Source of the DNA: Eubacterium sp. An11
Lineage (GTDB): Bacteria > Bacillota > Clostridia > Lachnospirales > Lachnospiraceae
Reading direction: 5' to 3'
DNA: 64,000 nucleotides
Assembly: GCF_002161065.1 (NCBI RefSeq)
Contig: NZ_NFLV01000013.1
Span: 20,192-84,191 of the forward strand
Part shown: positions 45,905 to 53,849 of the stretch, piece after piece
How the letters are laid out: each line of letters opens with the position of its first letter
Numbering within the stretch: the stretch's first letter is position 1
The notes under the pieces: model-generated
Seen by the model: the letters and a program-made list of their open reading frames with translations, nothing else
Databases searched by the model: none
What the model was told of the DNA's origin: nothing
Program-made: the position numbers and the translations under genes

Positions 45905-46279
45905 ATGAACAGTATTTCAGTTTTATTTTACATTGCCGCACTTCTGGCTCTGGCTTATACCGCCGGACATCTTTTCGGTTTTTTCATCAAACACGGCCGT
46001 CTGGCCGCCACCGAAGGCACAGTATATTCCATCTCTTTAAACAGCACCAAAAGAGCCCGGCCGCACTCGAAATGGGGCAAAGTCCAGTATAAAGTAAAAG
46101 GAAAAAAATACATTTCCCAGGATCTGGTGCAGATTCCTGACACTGCGGAGATCGGCACAAAAGTCACCGTCCGCTATGATACGGAATTCCCGGATAAAAT
46201 TTATAAATTTTCCTGGCTTCAGATCACCATAGCTCTGGCCGTGGCCGTGGTGTGCGCCGTGGCGGGAACAGTGTTATAA
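45905..46279 (+). CDS. DUF3592-like small membrane protein, paralogue 2
   Basis: 124 residues with the same helix - beta - helix layout as the gene at 45327. Shared blocks are TEGTVYSI, SKWxKxxYKxxGKxYIS and GTKVTVRYD. AGGAGG precedes the ATG. The two are tandem duplicates separated by about 200 bp. Confidence 0.7.
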   Translation: MNSISVLFYIAALLALAYTAGHLFGFFIKHGRLAATEGTVYSISLNSTKRARPHSKWGKVQYKVKGKKYISQDLVQIPDTAEIGTKVTVRYDTEFPDKIYKFSWLQITIALAVAVVCAVAGTVL

Positions 46280-46318
46280 ACGAAAAGCTGCCGTCACATA
46301 AACGGCAGCTTTTGCTTT

Positions 46319-46888
46319 TTATGATCGTTCCGGCGCCCCCTGCACTCTGCGATAGAGGATCGGCACATCATATCCAAAGGTTCTCTTTCCATTGACTTCC
46401 ATGGTTTCTGTCACCTCCAGGCAGTCCTCAGAAAAGCGCTCAAACAAGGTAAATTTTAATACCGGGGAGAACATGCTCACACTGCCGCCCTCCCAGACGC
46501 CATCTTTTTCCACATAAAGGGCCGGAACAAACTTTTCCGACGGTTTCAATACATGATAGTCAAGCTCCGTGATACTCTCATAAGTAAAGGACGACTTATC
46601 ATACCCTTCCGGCATATCATAAGAAGTCAGCCTGACTCCCTCTTCCTCCTCCGTAAATAAAAACAGATGCGGGGAACCGTGGGTATTTCCGCCGATGGTA
46701 TAATAGCTCTCTTCCACCATGAAATATCCGGCAAAGTCTTCCGGAAGACTGCGGATCTTATCATTACAGATGGTATTGACATGCTCGGCATACGGGAACT
46801 TCTCGTTCTCCTTTTTCAATTCTTCAAATTGCTCCCGGTTATCAAAATGACCGGTCAGAATACGAATAAAATCATCTAATCTATCCAT
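46319..46888 (-). CDS. CpcT/CpeT-like protein
   Basis: 189 residues, soluble. The N-terminus LDDFIRILTGHFDNREQFEEL and later VEESYYTIGGNTHGSPHLFLF resemble the CpcT/CpeT family, which in cyanobacteria are phycobilin lyases with a beta-barrel fold. Distant members occur in many bacteria with no bilins, where the role is unknown. ATG 46886-46888 has GGGAGG about 10 nt upstream. The family call is by motif only. Confidence 0.45.
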   Translation of the reverse strand: MDRLDDFIRILTGHFDNREQFEELKKENEKFPYAEHVNTICNDKIRSLPEDFAGYFMVEESYYTIGGNTHGSPHLFLFTEEEEGVRLTSYDMPEGYDKSSFTYESITELDYHVLKPSEKFVPALYVEKDGVWEGGSVSMFSPVLKFTLFERFSEDCLEVTETMEVNGKRTFGYDVPILYRRVQGAPERS

Positions 46889-46968
46889 AGTACAAATGCC
46901 TCCCTTTCCATATAATACATGCCATTTTACAGATATATGCATAGTACATGCTGTTTTACAGATGTACG

Positions 46969-46991
46969 CTGCCTTACAGTGTAGCACAATG
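46969..46991 (-). repeat. Dispersed 23-bp repeat, copy 1
   Basis: CTGCCTTACAGTGTAGCACAATG is identical to 50343-50365 and is followed in both copies by a similar stretch with TTCGCCATGG and CGAAAAA. On the minus strand it contains TGTGCTACACT, an extended -10-like element, and each copy lies upstream of a leftward gene. Confidence 0.8.
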
Positions 46992-47083
46992 ACATACATT
47001 TCGCCATGGGTATCTTCGAAAAATTTCCTGACAAAAGATTATCGGCTGCTTGTTCCTTTCCTGAATATCGGCTCTGATTTTTC

Positions 47084-47116
47084 TTGACTTCAATTATTAT
47101 AATAGTTATAATAATT
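47084..47116 (+). promoter_or_regulatory. Promoter and palindromic operator of the ROK regulator gene
   Basis: TTGACT (47084-47089) and TATAAT (47107-47112) are 17 nt apart. A perfect palindrome with 11-bp arms, AATTATTATAA-TAG-TTATAATAATT (47092-47116), covers the spacer and the -10. It is most simply the autoregulatory site of the ROK protein encoded 29 nt downstream. Confidence 0.75.
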
Positions 47117-47144
47117 AAAATAAAAATAGTGGGAGGAGCTTATC

Positions 47145-48170
47145 ATGAAAGATTCTGCTGCCTTGAAAAGAGAAAATAAAATCCAGATCCGCAGGCTGCT
47201 TCGCAGCGGGAAGTCTTACACCAAACAGCAGATCGCCCTGCAGACCGGGCTGAGCGTGGCCAGCTGCAACACCTATCTAAATGAGATGGAGACAACGGGT
47301 GAGGTAACAGGAGAAAAGCAAAAACTCCATGAAGTGGGGCGCAATGCCATGGTTTATACGCTGAATGAAGATTTTGAAAGCATCCTCTGTCTCTATTTTG
47401 CGTTGATCCAGGGTGTCAAATCTGTGACGGCCGCCGTTTTGTCTCCAACCGGCCGGATCCTTCACCAACAGGTGCGCCGATTTGATCCCCTGGATGCCGC
47501 TGCCATTGAGCAGGAATCTGCCGCTGCTTTCCGTCTTTTTCCCAATATCAGCCAGGTCATCGTGGGGACTCCCAGCATTGCAGAAAACGGCGTGATTCGC
47601 CACAGCGATATTCCGGAACTGGAAAATGTTCCGCTGAAAACAATGCTGGAAACTAAATTCCGGCGCCCGGTCTTCCTCGCCAATGATATGCACTATAAGG
47701 TGTACGGTTATTATCGCCAGGAACAAATTTCCGACAAGATCGTCACGCTGGTCAACTATCCCTCCGGCGTGCTGCCGGGGACAGCCACAGTACATAAAGG
47801 TACGTTACTGACCGGACGGAATCTGTTCGCCGGCATGGTTGGCTTTCTGGATTACGGGATGAGTCTTGAACAGCAGATACAAATGCTGCACCGTCCTGCG
47901 GCGGAACCTCTGATCATTCAGGCTTCCATCGCATTAATCTCCATCCTGAATCCTCATCTTCTGCTTTTTACCGGCGATCTTTTGCTGGAAAGCGATCTGG
48001 AACGGATCCGCGCGGCCTGCCGGACCTGTATCCCGGAAGAATACATGCCGGACTTTGCGTTTATCCCCAGCACAGACCAGTATTATCTTATGGGAATGTA
48101 TTGGAAAGCCATGGACATAAAAGATGAGACAGCATCATACAGCCCCAAAAATGCAGCGGGGAAACTGTGA
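47145..48170 (+). CDS. ROK-family transcriptional regulator
   Basis: 341 residues. A winged helix (KRENKIQIRRLLRSGKSYTKQQIALQTGLSVASCNTYLNEME) precedes a ROK-type sugar-kinase-like fold. The fold is degenerate: the usual DxGxT phosphate loop is not clear and the zinc motif CxCGxxGC is absent, as in pure regulators. The ligand is probably a sugar or sugar phosphate. GGAGG lies 9 nt before the ATG, and a DUF1349-like gene follows 38 nt later. Confidence 0.82.
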   Translation: MKDSAALKRENKIQIRRLLRSGKSYTKQQIALQTGLSVASCNTYLNEMETTGEVTGEKQKLHEVGRNAMVYTLNEDFESILCLYFALIQGVKSVTAAVLSPTGRILHQQVRRFDPLDAAAIEQESAAAFRLFPNISQVIVGTPSIAENGVIRHSDIPELENVPLKTMLETKFRRPVFLANDMHYKVYGYYRQEQISDKIVTLVNYPSGVLPGTATVHKGTLLTGRNLFAGMVGFLDYGMSLEQQIQMLHRPAAEPLIIQASIALISILNPHLLLFTGDLLLESDLERIRAACRTCIPEEYMPDFAFIPSTDQYYLMGMYWKAMDIKDETASYSPKNAAGKL

Positions 48171-48208
48171 ACATCAGAAAATAATAAAAAATATTGGAGG
48201 AAGAAAGA

Positions 48209-48823
48209 ATGAAATTTGATGTGAACAATTTACAATGGACAAGACAACCGGAAGACTACACGATCTCCCAGGACCGCATTGAGATCGTGACCAAACCCCA
48301 TACCGACCTGTGGCAGAGGACCTATTATCATTTCCGCAATGACAATGCCCCGGTTCTCCAGATGTCTTCAGATGAGAAGTTCTTCTCCTTTGTGGTAAAA
48401 ACAGAATTTTCCGAAAGTCACCACCGCTTTGATCAGTGCGGCGTGGTTCTGTATCTGGACAGTGAAAACTGGCTCAAAGGCTCCATCGAATATGAAAACG
48501 AACAATTTCAGCATCTGGGCAGCGTGGTCACCAATCATGGTTATTCCGACTGGGCAACCACAGAGATTCCTGCCAATGTCAAATCCATGTGGTATCGCCT
48601 GAGCCGCCGGGAGGATGATTTCTGTATCGAATGTTCCGAGGACGGCTCCGTGTTCCATCAGATGCGTGTCTGCCATATGCACGAGGCAGCGGGCACCGTC
48701 CGTTTCGGTATCTATGCCTGCAGCCCGGAGGATTCTTCCTTCCGCGCCGTTTTCACAAACATGGAACTGACGGAATGCAAGTGGCTGGCGCATGACGGCC
48801 AGCAGCCAGATGAAGAAATCTAA
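48209..48823 (+). CDS. DUF1349 (concanavalin-like) protein
   Basis: 204 residues with the beta-sandwich pattern of DUF1349/YesU-like proteins: YYHFRNDNAPVLQM, FSFVVKTEFSESHHRFDQCGVVLYLDSENWLKGSIEYENE, then WATTEIPANVKSMWYRLSRR and VRFGIYACSPEDSSFRAVFTNMEL. Such proteins are thought to bind or process carbohydrates. The ROK regulator precedes it on the same transcript, pointing to sugar-responsive control. ATG 48209 follows GGAGG. Confidence 0.8.
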   Translation: MKFDVNNLQWTRQPEDYTISQDRIEIVTKPHTDLWQRTYYHFRNDNAPVLQMSSDEKFFSFVVKTEFSESHHRFDQCGVVLYLDSENWLKGSIEYENEQFQHLGSVVTNHGYSDWATTEIPANVKSMWYRLSRREDDFCIECSEDGSVFHQMRVCHMHEAAGTVRFGIYACSPEDSSFRAVFTNMELTECKWLAHDGQQPDEEI

Positions 48824-48860
48824 GCTGCCAAAGCAGCCAACAAAAACAAACCTCTATGAT

Positions 48861-48888
48861 AAAAGCTGCCGCGGGTCTGCGGCAGCTT
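48861..48888 (-). terminator. Terminator-like hairpin between convergent genes
   Basis: AAGCTGCCGC and GCGGCAGCTT are perfectly complementary around a 6-nt loop. The minus-strand side is followed by TTTTATC, so it best suits the leftward ATPase gene. It may also stop the DUF1349 transcript. Confidence 0.6.
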
Positions 48889-48900
48889 ACATGGTATGTT

Positions 48901-49863
48901 CTATTTAAAAATGATTCCTCTTATGCTTTTTAAAATGATTTCCTTGTTTCTTGGATGTAAATAAGTTTTATTTAGTCTGGATTTCGTGTAACTAAGATAA
49001 GTATCTTTTGTCTCTTGTATCAACAATCTGGTGAAATATCTTTCCCAGCTAAAAAATTCCTTTCCATCAATATATTCTTCCGGCTTTTTTAATATCTCAT
49101 CTATCTGTTTTCCGCCGATTAATCCGGAGGACAAAATAATCCATTCAAAGGACTCTGGTAAATATAAATTAATATTCTCCATTCTTTCCGCTATCTGAAA
49201 CAAACGGCTCATCTCAGGGCCAATTGCCGCTCCATCAGCAATCACACAGATTTCTTCATTTTTAACACTCTCTAATTTTGAAAAAATATTGGATTTTCCA
49301 CCAGCACTTTCACATAATACCCCGGATTCTTTTCCGACTGCGTCAAAAAAATCATATCCCGCATTGGAATCTTCCACAATCATTTTTTCAGGCTTCACAG
49401 GCAGGTTATGGGTATTCGTGTAGATTCTATACAATTGCTGATACACTTTCTTTGTATTCTGATATTTTCCGGAGGCATACAAACCGTATATTTCTTCCAC
49501 ACTGTAGGGAAGATTATAAAGATTTTCTCTTGTGATCAATACAAAGTAATTATCTGAACCGCGGACGGCCGCTGCAAACTCTTCTGTATTAATAAATGTA
49601 TTTTCTTCATCTGTAAAAAAGATACTCCCCGACACATTTTCTACGATTAATTTCCAGTTAGCGCCTTCCAAAACTCTGCATGGCACATCACACTGCACAT
49701 CAATACCGCTTGATCTTCCCATATTTTCTGCCTGGCGAAGCATGTTGATCAGTGTAGTTTTGCCCGTCGCGCTGTCTCCCTGAATAATCGTAATATTTCT
49801 TTTTATTTCAAATTCATAATGTAATCGGTTATTCTGGATTATAACTTTATGCTTCCCTTTCAT
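48901..49863 (-). CDS. Small P-loop ATPase paired with a DUF4869 protein
   Basis: 320 residues. A Walker A (IIQGDSATGKTTLINML) lies near residue 30, and a candidate Walker B-type strand is EEICVIADG or FVLIT. There is no ABC signature. The C-terminus is Lys-rich (TKSRLNKTYLHPRNKEI). I cannot name the family; similar clostridial proteins are annotated inconsistently. Base composition is clearly more AT-rich than neighbours (many AAA/AAT/TTT codons), a hint of transfer. Its start lies 10 nt after the DUF4869 gene, so the two form one unit. Confidence 0.65.
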   Translation of the reverse strand: MKGKHKVIIQNNRLHYEFEIKRNITIIQGDSATGKTTLINMLRQAENMGRSSGIDVQCDVPCRVLEGANWKLIVENVSGSIFFTDEENTFINTEEFAAAVRGSDNYFVLITRENLYNLPYSVEEIYGLYASGKYQNTKKVYQQLYRIYTNTHNLPVKPEKMIVEDSNAGYDFFDAVGKESGVLCESAGGKSNIFSKLESVKNEEICVIADGAAIGPEMSRLFQIAERMENINLYLPESFEWIILSSGLIGGKQIDEILKKPEEYIDGKEFFSWERYFTRLLIQETKDTYLSYTKSRLNKTYLHPRNKEIILKSIRGIIFK

Positions 49864-49873
49864 ATATCCTCAC

Positions 49874-50314
49874 CTATACATATTTTCCTGCAATACGGAC
49901 AAATTCCAGCATATTATGAACCATTTCCCCCGTATTTAAAATTTTCGCTTCAAATTCTTCTTCCCCAAAATCCATAATATGCCGAAGATTGATCGTCAAA
50001 TCTTTTTCCTGTCCGATTTTTAAAATCCATTTTGCACAGTTATCTCCACAAGCGGAGGCGTTGAACACTTCACCCGAGCGGTCAAATGCCATCAAAATCA
50101 ACGTTTTTACTCCGCCTGATATTTCCTTTACAGATATTGGTCCGAGAACCGGACTCTCAATTAAATGCGGGCCGATCACTTCTGATTTATCCACATCGCG
50201 TATCATCGCAACAGACAGTTCTTCTATAATCCACTGATCTTCATACTGATTGTCAAAATAAACCGGAGGATAATAAATGGCTTCTTCCATTTTTCCCAAA
50301 TATATACTCAGCAC
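49874..50314 (-). CDS. DUF4869-type protein
   Basis: 146 residues, soluble. The segment IYLGKMEEAIYYPPVYFDNQYEDQWI is distinctive and, from memory, typical of DUF4869 of gut Clostridia. The remainder has KTLILMAFDRSGEVFNASACGDNCAKWILKIG. I chose GTG 50314, 9 nt after AGGAGGG, over GTG 50320, which is too close. It precedes and is coupled to the P-loop ATPase gene. Function unknown. Confidence 0.65.
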   Translation of the reverse strand: MLSIYLGKMEEAIYYPPVYFDNQYEDQWIIEELSVAMIRDVDKSEVIGPHLIESPVLGPISVKEISGGVKTLILMAFDRSGEVFNASACGDNCAKWILKIGQEKDLTINLRHIMDFGEEEFEAKILNTGEMVHNMLEFVRIAGKYV

Positions 50315-50342
50315 AGGCACACCCCCTCCTCTTTTTTGTGTA

Positions 50343-50365
50343 CTGCCTTACAGTGTAGCACAATG
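50343..50365 (-). repeat. Dispersed 23-bp repeat, copy 2
   Basis: Identical to 46969-46991, with additional partial similarity over about 30 bp to its right. It lies 29 nt upstream of the DUF4869 start and again carries TGTGCTACACT on the minus strand, consistent with a shared promoter or operator. Confidence 0.8.
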
Positions 50366-50392
50366 GGCGGCACTTCGCCATGGATATCTGCG

Positions 50393-50433
50393 AAAAAATT
50401 TTCTGGCAGATATCCATTCGATATCTGCCAGAA
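50393..50433 (-). terminator. Terminator of the GntR/ABC operon
   Basis: TTCTGGCAGATATC and GATATCTGCCAGAA (14-bp perfect arms, 5-nt loop, 50401-50433) are followed on the minus strand by AATTTTTT. A further GGATATCTGC at 50382-50391 could compete for the same arm, giving alternative hairpins. Confidence 0.8.
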
Positions 50434-50456
50434 TGTTTTTGACGACGCATTATTGC

Positions 50457-52517
50457 TTATTGCCCCGATTCGCCGCCCATGAGTGTTTTTAATGTTGCTT
50501 CATCGGTCCACACATAGACAGTTTTCTCTCCGTAACCGTCGTTGAAATGTACAACCACATCGCAGTTCAGCGGCGTACTCTCTCCCTCATACCCTGTCGC
50601 ATAGAAAGCAAAGTTATTGCAGTCAAGAATCAGTTTCTCTTTCACGGACTGGATCACTGCCGGTTCTGTCACCTTCCAGTAATTTTCTCCATCCTCGTCG
50701 CTGTACCGGCTGATCTCGATGTCAGATATGTCGACATCAGCAAGAGTCTTATTGATATCGTATCCTTTGCTGCTGAGGAAGGCAAGGGTCTTTGTGAAGG
50801 ACGGGTAAACGTAATAAAAATCTGTCGAATAATCATCGCCTCCGTCTGTTTTGTGCTCGACAGAAAGTTCTGCCACTGGAATCACCGTCCGCATTTCCTC
50901 GTTGGTCAGGGTACTGAGTTCCTCCAGATAGGTGGTGAGGAATTCCTTTTGTTCGTCTTCTGTCAGCCGCAGGGTCTGTTCATCCATCTTATTATTGCAG
51001 GATATATCCGTAATCTGATTCCAGTCGGCGGTATAAAGGGAGTATATGCTCTCACGGAAACTTTCCATACCGTAAGCGGTCTCCATAATTTCATTGGCCG
51101 TATCTTCCGGCAGATCGAAATTCCTCTTTATTTCGCTTCCGTTCTTCATATGATAAATTACCTGGATGCCTTTCTTTCCTTCCTCCGAAAGCCTGCGTCC
51201 GGTCACACTGTCATAAAAACCGGTATAATCGCCGGATCCTTTCTCCGCGGCGCCGTCAGCATCGCTGCCTTCTTTCTGTACCGCCGTCTTTAACATGGAA
51301 AGAATCTCTTCCTTCTCACTTCCAGTGATTTCGTTCTTCTCTTTTCCCCAGAAATAACTCTCCCTGACGCTTACCACATCATCTTTAAGCATCACACTTT
51401 CCACTGCACCTGCTGCAGGAACAAAACGGTCATAACCGTACAGATCCAGATAAAAGGACGCCGTGAGACAGAGCACCGCTGCAAGAGTCAGCACCATCTG
51501 TTTTTTATGGCTCCACATGCCGCGGATATCGAACTGATAAATGCATTCGATGATCCCGTGGAAAAGCACGGTTCCGATGATCACGCCGATGAACACCCAG
51601 ATTCTTGAAGTACCCAGTGTCATACTGTAAAGATAAGAACCGGTAAATACCGCCGCCGGGATGACCAGAAGCACCCGGATGACCGGATTGATCTTTGGAA
51701 ACGCCATGGACCTGCCGGCAGTCTCCGACGGCCGGCGGTCAAACAGGAACTGGCAAAGCAAAGCCAGAATCACGATCCAGACACAGACAGCCAGCATCAG
51801 CGGCGCTTTTTGAGACCACTTCCAACCTTCCGCCAGCGGCCGCAGGCGAACCGCCAGATAGACGGGAGAGCCGTAATCAAAAAGCTGAAAGACCTTTGAC
51901 GGTTCCACATAAGCCGCAAAAAAGTTCTGCTGTAATTCGATAAACATAAATTTTATGAGCACCGGCGCCCAGGTGATAAACACTGCCGTTCCGAGGATTC
52001 CCACCACGATATGGCCGGTCATGATCATGGCCAGAGCCGCCGTAAAAAACGCCGCTCCAAAGGCCAGCAGACTGCAGAGCATCCCCAGCAGCAGATGCGC
52101 CAGCACTTCCAGGGTAAAATAACCCAGGACGAGGGTGATCACGGCGTCTATCACCGATGCGGCGATGAGCAGCACCGCAAACACCAGAAAACTATTGGCT
52201 GTTATTGACCAGAAAATGCTCTTTTTTCTCACCGGCAGAGAGTGATAAAAATCTGTCTTCGTTCTGGAATGTAAATAGGCAAATCCACAAAGCGCGGTCA
52301 CCGCTCCCAGCGCTGCGCACAAAATCACGAGGCTGCTCGGTCCCGTGGCAGACAATATCGTTTCATATACATTTTCGTCCCAGACCATGGCATTCTGAAT
52401 TTCAATCACGAAATACAGCAGCGTAAACAGAAAATAAATCAGTGTCACCACATTCATGGCCAGACGATGCCGCATATTTTCTTTCATTAATTTAGAAAAT
52501 GATATTCTTGATGTCAT
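50457..52517 (-). CDS. ABC-2 type permease with large extracytoplasmic domain
   Basis: 686 residues. About ten membrane helices occupy residues 20-370; the C-terminal 310 residues form a soluble domain beginning after LDLYGYDRF, with the repeated theme of strand-rich segments (DISDIEISRYSDEDGENYWKVTEP). An N-terminal FSKLMKENMRHRLAMN and YLHSRTKTDFYHSLPVRKKSIFW (the latter common in YtrC/D-like permeases) support the call. It overlaps the ATPase gene by 26 nt. The substrate is unknown; relatives respond to cell-wall antibiotics. Confidence 0.82.
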   Translation of the reverse strand: MTSRISFSKLMKENMRHRLAMNVVTLIYFLFTLLYFVIEIQNAMVWDENVYETILSATGPSSLVILCAALGAVTALCGFAYLHSRTKTDFYHSLPVRKKSIFWSITANSFLVFAVLLIAASVIDAVITLVLGYFTLEVLAHLLLGMLCSLLAFGAAFFTAALAMIMTGHIVVGILGTAVFITWAPVLIKFMFIELQQNFFAAYVEPSKVFQLFDYGSPVYLAVRLRPLAEGWKWSQKAPLMLAVCVWIVILALLCQFLFDRRPSETAGRSMAFPKINPVIRVLLVIPAAVFTGSYLYSMTLGTSRIWVFIGVIIGTVLFHGIIECIYQFDIRGMWSHKKQMVLTLAAVLCLTASFYLDLYGYDRFVPAAGAVESVMLKDDVVSVRESYFWGKEKNEITGSEKEEILSMLKTAVQKEGSDADGAAEKGSGDYTGFYDSVTGRRLSEEGKKGIQVIYHMKNGSEIKRNFDLPEDTANEIMETAYGMESFRESIYSLYTADWNQITDISCNNKMDEQTLRLTEDEQKEFLTTYLEELSTLTNEEMRTVIPVAELSVEHKTDGGDDYSTDFYYVYPSFTKTLAFLSSKGYDINKTLADVDISDIEISRYSDEDGENYWKVTEPAVIQSVKEKLILDCNNFAFYATGYEGESTPLNCDVVVHFNDGYGEKTVYVWTDEATLKTLMGGESGQ

Positions 52518-53391
52518 AGCCGACTACCTCCGTTTCGCTGATAAAGATTTCTTCCAGAGAAAGCGGGAGTACTTCCATAAATACCGGCTTCAGCTCCCCG
52601 ATTCTCTTCAATATGTCTTCCTCGCTGCCCCGCACCGTGAGAGTGAGAAGTTTTCCCCTTCGGTTCATGGTCAGGATCTCCAGAGACTCTCTCAAATGTT
52701 CCTCCGCCTCTTCCGGCAGCACACACTGGATTTTATGAAGATTTAATTTCAGATCTCCCAGATCCCTGGACAACAGCACACCGCCTTTATGAAGAAGTCC
52801 AATATGATCGCAGATATCTTCCAGCTCCCGCAGATTATGGGAAGCGATCACCGGCGTCAGTCCCTTCTCATCAATCTCTCTGGCAAAGATTCCTTTGATT
52901 CCCTGGCGCATCACCGGGTCCAGCCCGTCGAAAGTCTCATCACAGAGCAGATAAGATACATTGGAACAAAGTCCCAAAAGCAGCGAAAGCTGTTTCTTCA
53001 TGCCCTTGGAATAGGTCTGAACCTTCCGCTCTCCCTCGAGGCCGAACCGCAGCAGAAACTTCCGGAACCGCCTCTGGTCAAAATCCGGATAGTACACTTT
53101 ATAAATCTCTGCCATCTTTTCCGCCGTGGTGTTGGGATAGAAAAACTGTTCATCGGAAATGTAAAAAATCTTACTCTTAGCCCGGGGATTATCCCAAACA
53201 TTGTCTCCGTCAATGAGAATCTCTCCTTCGTCCGGCTTCAGCACGCCCGCTATCATCCGGAGCAGAGTACTCTTTCCCGCACCGTTGGTTCCCAGCAGAC
53301 CGAAAACATTCTCCTCTTTCCATGTCAGGCTGACCCCGGAAACCGCCTCAATATCTCCAAAGCTCTTGCTGACGTTCTTAATCTCGATCAT
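52492..53391 (-). CDS. ABC transporter ATPase
   Basis: 299 residues, complete. Walker A is LGTNGAGKST, the signature is YSKGMKKQLSL, Walker B is YLLCDETFDGLDP (Glu-Thr in place of the more usual Glu-Pro) and the H-loop is VIASHNLRELED. It is the energising subunit of the permease at 50457-52517. ATG 53389-53391 overlaps the GntR gene, with GAGGAGGTG upstream. It is the intact counterpart of the gutted ATPase at 43989-44549. Confidence 0.92.
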   Translation of the reverse strand: MIEIKNVSKSFGDIEAVSGVSLTWKEENVFGLLGTNGAGKSTLLRMIAGVLKPDEGEILIDGDNVWDNPRAKSKIFYISDEQFFYPNTTAEKMAEIYKVYYPDFDQRRFRKFLLRFGLEGERKVQTYSKGMKKQLSLLLGLCSNVSYLLCDETFDGLDPVMRQGIKGIFAREIDEKGLTPVIASHNLRELEDICDHIGLLHKGGVLLSRDLGDLKLNLHKIQCVLPEEAEEHLRESLEILTMNRRGKLLTLTVRGSEEDILKRIGELKPVFMEVLPLSLEEIFISETEVVGYDIKNIIF

Positions 53392-53758
53392 TTGACACCT
53401 CCTCATAGACCTTATCCACACTGGCCAGGATATTTTCTCTGGTTATCCCCTGCTCTTTGCAGGATATCAACTGTTTCTCCAGCGCAGACAGCAGCTTCCT
53501 CTGCTGCTTTTCCTTCAAATGTTCATCGGCCCGGACAAAATTGCCGCGGCCCTTTACGGAATAAATGAATCCGCTTCTCTCCAGTTCACTGTACGCCCGC
53601 TGTATGGTATTGGGATTGATGGACAGTTCCACCGCCAGCGAGCGCACCGAAGGAAGCTTCTCGTCCGGTTCCAGCGCACCGCCCGCAATGAGTGTCTGCA
53701 TCTTATCCACAATCTGCTCATAAATCGGCCGTTTATCATTATAATCGAGGATGATCAC
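53378..53758 (-). CDS. GntR-family regulator, YtrA type
   Basis: 126 residues. The winged helix RPIYEQIVDKMQTLIAGGALEPDEKLPSVRSLAVELSINPNTIQRAYSELERSGFI is followed by a short helical tail. The start is GTG 53756-53758 with GGAGGCG upstream. It is first in the operon with the ATPase and permease, and a 27-bp palindrome overlaps its promoter region, so autorepression is likely. Confidence 0.9.
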   Translation of the reverse strand: MIILDYNDKRPIYEQIVDKMQTLIAGGALEPDEKLPSVRSLAVELSINPNTIQRAYSELERSGFIYSVKGRGNFVRADEHLKEKQQRKLLSALEKQLISCKEQGITRENILASVDKVYEEVSNDRD

Positions 53759-53786
53759 ATGTTCGCCTCCTTATAAAAAAATAACT

Positions 53787-53842
53787 AAGTGTACTAATAC
53801 TATTAGTACACTTAGTATACACAGCATCCCGTGCTCTGTCAA
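53787..53842 (-). promoter_or_regulatory. Promoter and 27-bp palindromic operator of the GntR/ABC operon
   Basis: The minus-strand promoter has TTGACA (53837-53842), a 17-nt spacer and TATACT (53814-53819). Immediately downstream, AAGTGTACTAATA and TATTAGTACACTT flank a single C (53787-53813), a perfect palindrome abutting the -10 at the transcription start. This is the expected place for a YtrA-type repressor. Confidence 0.85.
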
Positions 53843-53849
53843 TGCTTTT

